64,000 nt of DNA. Origin: Mucilaginibacter lappiensis (GTDB taxonomy: Bacteria; Bacteroidota; Bacteroidia; Sphingobacteriales; Sphingobacteriaceae). The notes under the pieces were generated by a model. That model did no database searches and was not told where the DNA came from. It was given only the letters and a program-made list of their open reading frames with translations. Where the stretch lies: positions 1 through 64,000 of the forward strand of contig NZ_FTMG01000021.1 of the NCBI RefSeq assembly GCF_900155965.1, written 5' to 3'. The translations under genes and the position numbers were made by a program. How positions within the stretch are numbered: the stretch's first letter is position 1; each line of letters opens with the position of its first letter. Shown here piece by piece: positions 27,579 through 33,402 of this stretch.

Positions 27579-27616
27579 AACAGCATATCAGACAAATTAT
27601 TGTCCGATATGCTGTT
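27579..27616. terminator. Bidirectional terminator
   Basis: AACAGCATATCAGACAA and TTGTCCGATATGCTGTT form a 17-bp stem with one mismatch and a 4-nt loop, flanked by TTTTT-AA and TTTTGAT. It lies between the convergent GH99-like gene and the lipoprotein gene that follows. Confidence 0.88.
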
Positions 27617-27621
27617 TTGAT

Positions 27622-28614
27622 CTATTTCAGTTTCGCGGTCATATCAAAATGATCAACAGTTTTTCTGCCTGTTGGCGATTCATTAAACGCGGAATATAGC
27701 ACATACTTTTTATCCTGATCAATACCGGGCAACGTTTCATTGATCACTTTTCTGATGTTCTCGTTCTCCTGCTTGAGGGCTGTTGTATCTTTTAGTTTGA
27801 TAGATGATACGTAATAGATCATCGGAAAAACACCCTCTGGTGTAGTTTGGTTCATTATCCTGATGATGTGCGGATGGGTTGAAACCAGCTTAATAGTCAT
27901 CGGGAATTTATATATGCTGTAAGCTTCTTTTAAAACTTTATTGTAAAAGCTGTTTATCTCCTCATCTCCATTGTATTTCCACAGATCATTGGGACTCGAA
28001 CAATCCATGGCCGAGGAGGCTATGTTTAAAGCATCTATCAGAAAACCCTTGTTATAGCATTCTTTGGCCTGATCGCATAGTTCGGGAGCTGTTTTGCCGT
28101 TAAACTTGTAGTGGCTCACATCCAGTTGACTCAATTTCCAGCCATAATTGTACTTACAGTAAACGGCTGTGATCATATCCTGGTTGGGTATGGCTTTGTT
28201 TATTGGTATAAAAAAGGCAAAGTACATTTCGTGCGTTGCGCCTTGGTAAGTTAGCGAATAACCATTGGGCCCTTTGATACCTGAGCTGATGGTATCGCTG
28301 CTTATATAACGGTTCACCACATAATATTCATCAAGCAGGGTATAGTCGTTTACTTTTACCCGGTTGCTTACCAGTTCTATTTTTCTGTTTCTATAAGGGT
28401 GGTCAATAAAATCCCTCGACATGATATTCTCCAACTGCTTTTCATCGTTCACTTTCAGTTGTTTAAAGAGCTCTGTGTTAAGCTGATGAAATTTATCCGG
28501 ACTACTAATCTGTTCATTTTTCCAGCTGCCGGGTTGTGTGGGTTCGCAGCTTTGCAGGGCAACTATGATGAGCAAAAGGCCAAGTATCTGCGATAAGGAT
28601 GGTTTAAATTTCAT
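27622..28614 (-). CDS. Lipoprotein of unknown function
   Basis: The product is 330 residues with a lipobox (LLLIIVALQSCEP). No known domain is evident. The N-terminal 60-120 region (FKQLKVNDEKQLENIMSRDF...RVKVNDYTLLDEYYVVNRY) is reminiscent of NTF2-like folds. The middle contains a helical pair (CDQAKECYNKGFLIDALNIASSAMDC) of TPR type. The conserved upstream block (copy B) lies in front of it, the same block that precedes the first GH99-like gene. It is likely anchored in the periplasm or outer membrane; function is unknown. Confidence 0.6.
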   Translation of the reverse strand: MKFKPSLSQILGLLLIIVALQSCEPTQPGSWKNEQISSPDKFHQLNTELFKQLKVNDEKQLENIMSRDFIDHPYRNRKIELVSNRVKVNDYTLLDEYYVVNRYISSDTISSGIKGPNGYSLTYQGATHEMYFAFFIPINKAIPNQDMITAVYCKYNYGWKLSQLDVSHYKFNGKTAPELCDQAKECYNKGFLIDALNIASSAMDCSSPNDLWKYNGDEEINSFYNKVLKEAYSIYKFPMTIKLVSTHPHIIRIMNQTTPEGVFPMIYYVSSIKLKDTTALKQENENIRKVINETLPGIDQDKKYVLYSAFNESPTGRKTVDHFDMTAKLK

Positions 28615-28712
28615 CGTTAATGTTAATTAATTAGGAGGTACTATTTTAGTCATTTGCGGTCATATTGTCAAATGCCCTGACGGAGGTACTTCAAACATTA
28701 AGAGATGCCTTC

Positions 28713-28969
28713 AAAAACTTTTTAAACCTTAAATTTTAACACTTTTCTGTCCGAAAACGAGCGAAAACAGGCTTAAAAATCATCAGAAAACCCTCATTTT
28801 AACACTTTTTAACAAATTTTAACACGGTTTTAAGTGATTTTTAAAACTTTAAAAAGTGTTAAGTATTTGATTGTTAAATAATTACATGCCAAATGTCCGT
28901 TTTTTGGGCTATATTTCTCCTTAACAAAACAGCCCGGATTTCCTTTTTGATCAGAAAATCTGGGCTGTT
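28713..28969 (-). promoter_or_regulatory. Conserved upstream block, copy B, with 10-bp phased TTTTAAC repeats
   Basis: Read on the minus strand, this stretch matches 3969-4220 from its hairpin to the final GTTAAAATTTAAGG and TTTAAAAAGTTTTT. On the plus strand TTTTAAC begins at 28797, 28807 and 28817, exactly one helical turn apart, so a protein could contact all three on one face of the DNA. Copy A keeps two degenerate versions near 4111-4136. It ends about 100 bases before the start of the lipoprotein gene. Confidence 0.6.
28928..28969. terminator. GC hairpin at the end of conserved block B
   Basis: AACAGCCCGGATTT and AAATCTGGGCTGTT form a stem of about 14 bp with one G-T type mismatch. It is the counterpart of the hairpin at 3969-4006. 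A following T run is absent, so it may be a processing or leader structure rather than a terminator. Confidence 0.5.
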
Positions 28970-29072
28970 GATATATATAAATATACGCATTTAAGTGGAG
29001 AACTGTCTTTTTTATTGTTTATCAAAGAGCACTCAATAATTCATTAACTCACTAATTCATTAATTATCCCGA

Positions 29073-29145
29073 GGCCGGTACAAGATTCGAACTTGCGGAC
29101 ATTCCTTTTGCAGAGGACTCCCTTGAACCACTCGGGCAACCGGCC
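29073..29145 (-). tRNA. tRNA-Cys (GCA)-like
   Basis: The minus-strand RNA is 73 nt. The acceptor stem GGCCGGU/ACCGGCC is 7 bp, the T-arm is GCAAG-UUCGAAU-CUUGU, the D-loop contains UGG, and the anticodon loop CUGCAAA gives anticodon GCA. The anticodon stem has four pairs plus one G-A mismatch. CCA is not encoded. The sequence is unusual for a housekeeping tRNA-Cys and it is one of four clustered odd tRNAs. Confidence 0.72.
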
Positions 29146-29166
29146 TTTTTTTATTTTATTATAATT

Positions 29167-29190
29167 GAATTACAGAAATTTCTGTAATTC
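29167..29190. other. Perfect 24-bp palindrome upstream of tRNA-Cys
   Basis: GAATTACAGAAA is followed without a spacer by its exact reverse complement TTTCTGTAATTC. It lies 22 bases before the 5' end of the minus-strand tRNA-Cys gene, at a position that suits an operator or promoter-overlapping site. Confidence 0.6.
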
Positions 29191-29279
29191 GTCGCGCACC
29201 TCTCCCTACCCGGCGCAGGCCGGTTAAGCAAAACAAATCTGGGTAAAAACAACCACTATTATTTTTAAATACTCCCGTT

Positions 29280-29346
29280 TTCCTACGTGGGGGCGAACCA
29301 CGACTTTCAGATCCAGAATCTGATGTGCTGCTATTGCACCATAGGA
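29280..29346 (-). tRNA. Shortened tRNA-Gln (CUG)-like
   Basis: The minus-strand RNA is about 67 nt. It begins UCCUAUGGUGCAAUAGCAGC, which resembles the tRNA-Gln D-arm region, and has an anticodon stem UCAGA/UCUGA with loop UUCUGGA (anticodon CUG). The T-arm CGUGG-UUCGCCC-CCACG and the acceptor UCCUA/UAGGA are complete only if two bases are shared. The D-loop lacks the usual GG. It may be a degenerate or specialised tRNA. Confidence 0.55.
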
Positions 29347-29357
29347 AAATAACACCG

Positions 29358-29430
29358 TGGAAATAAAAGGACTTGAACCTTTAGCCAACACCGTATAAGG
29401 GTGCCGCTCTAACCATTGAGCTATATTTCC
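29358..29430 (-). tRNA. tRNA-Ile (UAU)-like
   Basis: The minus-strand RNA is 73 nt and folds canonically: acceptor GGAAAUA/UAUUUCC, D-arm GCUC-AAUGGUUA-GAGC, anticodon stem GCACC/GGUGU with loop CUUAUAC (anticodon UAU), T-arm AAAGG-UUCAAGU-CCUUU and discriminator A. Most bacteria read AUA with a lysidine-modified CAU anticodon, so a UAU anticodon is uncommon. Confidence 0.83.
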
Positions 29431-29442
29431 TTTATAATCAGT

Positions 29443-29514
29443 AGGGTAACCCGGGCTCGAACCGGGAGCCTCCTGCTCCCAAAGCAGGTAATCTGGCCAA
29501 TTGATATACTACCC
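29443..29514 (-). tRNA. tRNA-Pro (UGG)-like
   Basis: The minus-strand RNA is 72 nt. The anticodon stem is CCUGC/GCAGG with loop UUUGGGA (anticodon UGG), the T-arm is CCCGG-UUCGAGC-CCGGG, and the acceptor GGGUAG/UUACCC has six pairs. The D-stem is weak (AUC/GAU) and the 5' part AUAUCAAUUGG is atypical. It is the first gene of the minus-strand tRNA cluster. Confidence 0.75.
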
Positions 29515-29537
29515 TGAAATTTCTCCCTAAAACAAAA

Positions 29538-29565
29538 AATCCCCTTAGATTTATCTAAGAGGATT
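29538..29565. terminator. AATCC-type hairpin upstream of the tRNA cluster
   Basis: AATCCCCTTAGAT and ATCTAAGAGGATT form a 13-bp stem with one mismatch and a 2-nt loop. It separates the tRNA cluster from the AT-rich gap to the right. The rest of 29515-30022 holds a TGAG-type hairpin repeat at 29788-29860 and a promoter-like AT-rich stretch ahead of 30023. Confidence 0.5.
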
Positions 29566-30022
29566 CACGTGTTTGATTATATTTTTTCAATACATAGCTA
29601 TCCCCTCCGATAAATCGGTTGCGGTATACAGCATGGTATTGTTGTTGTTTTCATGGCACAATGATACATAATTATTTTGTAAATCAAGAAATTTCTGAAA
29701 AATATTATTTGGATGTTGTGTTAAGGCTTGTAATGGAATGGCTGATAATTAAATATAATGAATAGGTAATGTTAAATAATGGCTGTCACCCTGAGTGCCG
29801 TTGAAGGGCGAGCGCAGTGTCCTGCTCCACTATGCTTAGACGGCGCTCAGTATGGCCCTTTTTTGGGTTACAACTTTTTATGAGCTATTGATCCCTAGGT
29901 CCCGGAAATATTTTTCATAAATAAAATAATATTTTCTTCATAAAATGCTTGCAATGAGTAAGTTTTATGCTTAAATTTATATAACCAATTGCTCTAAGAC
30001 CTTAATTTCAGGAGGATTCATC

Positions 30023-30205
30023 ATGAAGAAAAAAGCTACCATAGCTCCTCAGCCTGATAAGACTGAAGCTACCCACCCAGAATTATTCGCCAATCACCCA
30101 AACAACCCTAAAATGTACCGTGATCATAAAGTGTGTGATCATTATACACATGGGAGGACTAACAAATTTCCATTTGGCAGCAGCCACGGGCCGGCCTGTT
30201 TTTAA
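30023..30205 (+). CDS. Small hypothetical protein (60 residues)
   Basis: The product is a hydrophilic 60-residue protein (MKKKATIAPQPDKTEATHPE...NKFPFGSSHGPACF) rich in His, Pro and Lys, with no signal peptide. A strong ribosome-binding site, AGGAGG, lies seven bases before the ATG, which is rare for this window and supports translation. No family is recognised. It lies between the tRNA cluster and the frameshifted zinc-ribbon gene, so a link to the RNA-repair island is possible but unproven. Confidence 0.55.
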   Translation: MKKKATIAPQPDKTEATHPELFANHPNNPKMYRDHKVCDHYTHGRTNKFPFGSSHGPACF

Positions 30206-30350
30206 GAGCCCGCGTTTATAAAAATGTTTACTGTGTGGGTGCTCACAAGTACCCAATTTGCTTCTTCTGCCTTTACCTGGTAAAAGATTCTATGCAATTA
30301 ACGCGCCTATGCTATTTGCTTTTTGCCCTGTATCAGGCTATTTAGTAGTA

Positions 30351-30702
30351 TTAATGCCAATCATGCCCACACCAACGGCATTGTTTGGCGTACGGCGTAC
30401 GGGCCAGCTTTTTGCATATGGGGGCATAAATTAAAAAATATTTTTTCCGGATTATCTTTCAGAATTCGTTCTGCGCAGTTCAGCGTAAACCGAATGTATC
30501 CTTCGGTCAGGTAGTTTAATATCAATGGATCATCAGTTAGCCAGCCTGTTTTTAAATATAGGCGGGTTAGCCTCCCATCTGCTGTACCTTCCAGTTTAAT
30601 TGTTGATACATGGTGTCTTAATGCTTTTCGCTCTGCTAAAGTCAGTAAATCGGTGTAATGGGCTATAATGTAATCGGCTTTTTCTATCGTGATATCTCCC
30701 AT
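30351..30702 (-). pseudogene. Zinc-ribbon small protein gene with one-base frameshift
   Basis: The frame opening at 30702 (MGDITIEKADYIIAHYTDLL...NCAERILKDNPEKIFFNLCP) runs off into an unrelated tail. Removing one base from the run of five G (plus strand 30420-30424) makes the frame continue as CPICKKLARTPYAKQCRWCG followed by HDWH and a TAA at 30351-30353. That gives a 116-residue protein with a four-Cys knuckle, as in related Bacteroidota proteins whose usual end is KQCRxCGHDWH. The gene is divergent from ro60 and shares its operator region. The change may be a real mutation, programmed slippage or a sequencing error. Confidence 0.75.
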
Positions 30703-30740
30703 TTTATAAATATCTCAAAAAAAAATAAAATATTTTTCAA

Positions 30741-30761
30741 CTACGCAAATACACTGCGCAG
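30741..30761 (+). promoter_or_regulatory. Inverted-repeat operator in front of ro60
   Basis: CTACGCAA-ATACA-CTGCGCAG matches the rtcB operator with two arm mismatches and the same 5-bp spacer. TTTGTATC follows after exactly 12 bases (30774-30781), as at rtcB. The site lies 38 bases before the start of the divergent zinc-ribbon gene and could serve both directions. Confidence 0.83.
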
Positions 30762-30810
30762 TGCCTCTCCACCTTTGTATCAACAAACAAAAAAAGAAGG
30801 GAGGTTCCCA

Positions 30811-32391
30811 ATGAAATTTAACTTATTAAGCCGTACCAACACACAAACCGTAAACCATGCAGGCGCAAAAGCCTTTGTGATGAGTTCCGAAATGGAACTA
30901 TACACAGCGGTTGTTACCTGGAGCTTAAATGATTCCTTTTACGAGAAGAACGATGTGCGTATGGAACGCCTGCGCACATTGATACATACCTGTAACCCGG
31001 TATTTGTGGGTAAGCTGGCTGTATATGCACGTACAAAAATGTATTTGCGTTCGGTTCCGCTGGTTTTGGCTACCGAATTGGCTAAGCTGCACTCGGGCGA
31101 CGATTTGGTTGCCCGGGTTACTGCCGGGGTAGTGAACCGTGCCGATGAGATCACCGAGCTATTGGCCTGTTACCAATTGCTAAACAAGCGTACCGGTACA
31201 AAAAAACTGAACCGACTGAGCAAGCAATTGCAAAAAGGTTTACAGGCAGCTTTTAACCGTTTTGACGAGTACCAGTTTGCTAAATATAACCGCGATGGGG
31301 CCATCAAACTGCGCGATGCGTTGTTCCTGGTGCACCCGAAGGCAAAGGATACGGCCCAGCAACAACTGTTTGATAAAATAGTGAACGGCACCCTGCAAAC
31401 GCCTTATACCTGGGAAACCGAACTGTCGGCCCTGGGGCAGGTTGGGTTCGACAGCGAAAAGCATAAAGCCGAAGCGTTTAAGGCTAAATGGGAAGAACTG
31501 ATAGACAGCGGCAAGCTGGGTTATATGGCTTTACTACGAAACCTGCGGAACATACAGGAGGCGGGTGTAAGCTACGCGCATTTCCAAAAGGTATGTGCCC
31601 GTTTGGCAGATGCCGATGAGGTGGCTAAAGCAAAGCAGTTTCCGTTCCGTTACCTGGCAGCTTATCGCGAGCTGATCAATCCGGTTACCAAAGTGCCTGT
31701 GCAAAGTCTGGTTAAAAAATTAACCGCTTTAGTGCAGGGTAACAATACCGGTTATACCGGCGAGTTGCTGGATGCTTTGGAAAAAGCGGTACAGGCAAGC
31801 GCTGCCAACATCAAAGGTTTTGGTTATGAAACCCGTGTGCTGTTAGCATGCGACGTTTCCGGATCAATGCAGATGCCGGTATCGGCAAAGTCCAAAATAC
31901 TGTTGTACGATGTGGGCTTGATGCTGGCCATGCTGTTGCAGTCGCGTTGTAAAAACGTGGAGGTGGGTATGTTTGGTGATAGGTGGAAAACCATAACCGT
32001 GCCGCGCAATAACATATTGGGTAACGTGCAGGAGTTTTATCGCCGCGAGGGCGAGGTGGGTTATGCCACCAATGGCCACCTGGTTATCAACGATATATTG
32101 GCGCGAAAGGTGAAAATGGACAAAGTGTTTTTATTTACCGATTGCCAGTTGTGGAACAGCGCGGGTGTTGGTTATCATATCAACTCGTTATGGGCGCAAT
32201 ACAAAAGTAATGTAGCGCCTAATGCAAAGCTGTATCTGTTTGACCTGAAAGGTTACGGACAAGCGCCGCTGCAGTTAATGCAAAATGATGTTTACCTGGT
32301 AGCCGGCTGGAGCGATAAAGTTTTTGAGGTGCTTGATGCCTTAGAAAACGGAAGCTCGGCAATGGAGACTATCAATGGTATAGTCATATAA
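30811..32391 (+). CDS. rsr: Ro60/Rsr ortholog (TROVE and vWA domains)
   Basis: The start is placed at ATG 30811 (MKFNLLSRTNTQ), preceded by GAAGGGAGG; a longer frame upstream crosses the operator and promoter. The product is 526 residues. Residues 1-335 are the HEAT-like TROVE ring (VMSSEMELYTAVVTWSLNDSFYEK, LHSGDDLVARVTAGVVNRADE) that binds Y RNA on its outside and RNA 3' ends in its hole. Residues 340-520 are a von Willebrand A domain with the MIDAS motif CDVSGSM (Asp about 347) and FLFTDCQLWNS. In other bacteria Ro60 with Y RNA directs exoribonucleases or works with RNA repair enzymes. Eight Y-RNA-like units follow directly on the same strand. Confidence 0.95.
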   Translation: MKFNLLSRTNTQTVNHAGAKAFVMSSEMELYTAVVTWSLNDSFYEKNDVRMERLRTLIHTCNPVFVGKLAVYARTKMYLRSVPLVLATELAKLHSGDDLVARVTAGVVNRADEITELLACYQLLNKRTGTKKLNRLSKQLQKGLQAAFNRFDEYQFAKYNRDGAIKLRDALFLVHPKAKDTAQQQLFDKIVNGTLQTPYTWETELSALGQVGFDSEKHKAEAFKAKWEELIDSGKLGYMALLRNLRNIQEAGVSYAHFQKVCARLADADEVAKAKQFPFRYLAAYRELINPVTKVPVQSLVKKLTALVQGNNTGYTGELLDALEKAVQASAANIKGFGYETRVLLACDVSGSMQMPVSAKSKILLYDVGLMLAMLLQSRCKNVEVGMFGDRWKTITVPRNNILGNVQEFYRREGEVGYATNGHLVINDILARKVKMDKVFLFTDCQLWNSAGVGYHINSLWAQYKSNVAPNAKLYLFDLKGYGQAPLQLMQNDVYLVAGWSDKVFEVLDALENGSSAMETINGIVI

Positions 32392-32394
32392 TGT

Positions 32395-32460
32395 GAGGTT
32401 ATACGTTATACGTTTTACGTTTTGAAAAACGTATTACTTACAACGTTGAACGTATAACCT
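32395..32460. repeat. Hairpin between ro60 and the Y-RNA array
   Basis: AGGTTATACGTT and AACGTATAACCT form a perfect 12-bp stem, and ACGTTTT-GAAA-AACGT pairs inside it. It is a short inverted repeat at the ro60 3' end and may terminate or protect that transcript. Confidence 0.6.
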
Positions 32461-32470
32461 TTTAAAAATA

Positions 32471-32596
32471 TAAGGATGCCGTAGAAAAGGGTTACTTCGT
32501 CACCATTTAGGGGAGGGCAGTGTTGCGTAAAGCTATGCTGAGGGTTCGAGTCCCTGCTTGACAGCCCCCGCTTCCTTTTTCGCTTTTTGCTCCTTA
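32471..32596 (+). ncRNA. Y-RNA-like unit 1 with T-arm
   Basis: The ends pair as UAAGGA with UCCUUA. The 5' strand then reads UGCCGUAG-AAAAGGG-UUACUUCG, and GAAAAGGG pairs with CCUUUUUC near the 3' end. The insert contains a T-arm AGGG-UUCGAGU-CCCU enclosed by GGGG/CCCC. No D-arm is recognisable. Confidence 0.8.
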
Positions 32597-32617
32597 TTAT
32601 TAGATGAAATTGAAGAT

Positions 32618-32690
32618 AAAAAGATGCCGTAGGTCAGCGTTACTTCGCCTGTCACGCAAAACCAAACGCTGATTAATTGTAGCTCTTTTT
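32618..32690 (+). ncRNA. Y-RNA-like unit 2, minimal form
   Basis: The terminal stem is AAAAAGA/UCUUUUU, followed by UGCCGUAG and a second stem UCAGCGUU/AACGCUGA. The loop carries the conserved ACUUCG and about 20 further bases. There is no tRNA-like module, so the unit is only about 73 nt. Confidence 0.8.
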
Positions 32691-32700
32691 TTAATCAGAA

Positions 32701-32848
32701 AAAGAAGAAGGTGTCGTAAACAAGTGTTACTTCGATTATGACCCTCAGGTCGCCGGTTCGAATCCGGTCTTTAGTTTAGGCTAAAGTAGCTCAGATTGGT
32801 AGAGCAGGGGAAAACAAGGTCATTTGCTGTCTGTTGCCCTTCTTTTTT
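32701..32848 (+). ncRNA. Y-RNA-like unit 3 with permuted tRNA-like module
   Basis: The terminal stem is AAGAAGG/CCUUCUU; the second stem is CAAGUG/CAUUUG; a third, AUGACC/GGUCAU, closes the module. Inside, in this order, are a T-arm (GCCGG-UUCGAAU-CCGGU), a closed acceptor-like hairpin (CUUUAG-UUUAGG-CUAAAG), UA, and a D-arm (GCUC-AGAUUGGUA-GAGC). This is a tRNA with its natural ends joined. Confidence 0.88.
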
Positions 32849-32864
32849 AAATGAAATTGAAAAT

Positions 32865-32994
32865 AAAAAAGGTGTCGTATGGGAGTGTTACTTCAATCCA
32901 AAGCTAAGGCGTCGGTTCGATTCCGGCCCCGAAAGGGTAGTTGAGATGGTTAAAACGTAGAGAGCAAAACACTTCCTGGCTGTAACCCTTTTTT
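32865..32994 (+). ncRNA. Y-RNA-like unit 4 with permuted tRNA-like module
   Basis: The terminal stem is AAAAAAGG/CCUUUUUU and the second stem is a 9-bp pairing GGGAGUGUU/AACACUUCC. The insert has a T-arm GUCGG-UUCGAUU-CCGGC, a short acceptor-like hairpin CCC-CGAAA-GGG, and a D-arm-like UA-GUU-GAGAUGGUUAA-AAC. The linker before it (GAAATTGAAAATAAA) recurs before unit 2. Confidence 0.86.
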
Positions 32995-33042
32995 AATGAA
33001 TGCTATTCCCTCCGTTAACTCTCCCTTTAGGGGGTGGGGGGC

Positions 33043-33163
33043 TAAGGTGCCGTAAATGCGCGCTACTTCGAGTCGCCGGTTCGATTCCGGCTCCCGGAAT
33101 TCAAACCTCCGGGGTAGCTCAGCGGGTAGAGCAGATCATGCGCGTATTGATTTATCGCCCTTA
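33043..33163 (+). ncRNA. Y-RNA-like unit 5 with complete permuted tRNA-like module
   Basis: The terminal stem is UAAGG/CCUUA and the second stem AAUGCGCGC/GCGCGUAUU (9 bp). The T-arm GCCGG-UUCGAUU-CCGGC leads into a full 7-bp acceptor stem UCCCGGA/UCCGGGG closed by AUUCAAACC, then UA and a canonical D-arm GCUC-AGCGGGUA-GAGC. It is the clearest circular permutation in the array. A G-rich palindromic repeat lies just before it. Confidence 0.88.
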
Positions 33164-33171
33164 ATTAAAAC

Positions 33172-33245
33172 AAAGAAGATGCCGTAGACTAGTGTTACTT
33201 CGAAACCTTAACTCAAAAAGCGCTATTCGTTTTTTGCTCTTCTTT
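33172..33245 (+). ncRNA. Y-RNA-like unit 6, minimal form
   Basis: The terminal stem is AAAGAAGA/UCUUCUUU (8 bp), followed by UGCCGUAG and a second stem UAGUGUU/AGCGCUA. The loop holds ACUUCGAAACC and no tRNA-like parts. It is 74 nt, nearly the same length as unit 2. Confidence 0.8.
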
Positions 33246-33256
33246 TTTAAAAACAT

Positions 33257-33376
33257 AAAAGGTACCGTAAAATGGCGATGCTTCGGTTAGAGCGCCCCGA
33301 TGATATCGGGGAGGCCGCGGGTTCAAATCCCGCCTTGGTAGCTCAGTTATTTTGCCGTTTGCTTATAGCCCTTTTT
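33257..33376 (+). ncRNA. Y-RNA-like unit 7 with T-arm and partial D-arm
   Basis: The terminal stem is AAAAGG/CCUUUU and the second stem AAAUGGC/GCCGUUU. The insert has a strong hairpin CCCCGAU-GAU-AUCGGGG, a T-arm GCGGG-UUCAAAU-CCCGC and then CUUGGUAGCUCAG, a D-arm 5' half without its partner. The conserved UUACUUCG is changed to GAUGCUUCG here. Confidence 0.78.
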
Positions 33377-33402
33377 AATGTTTTATACCTAAACCTGAAA
33401 CG

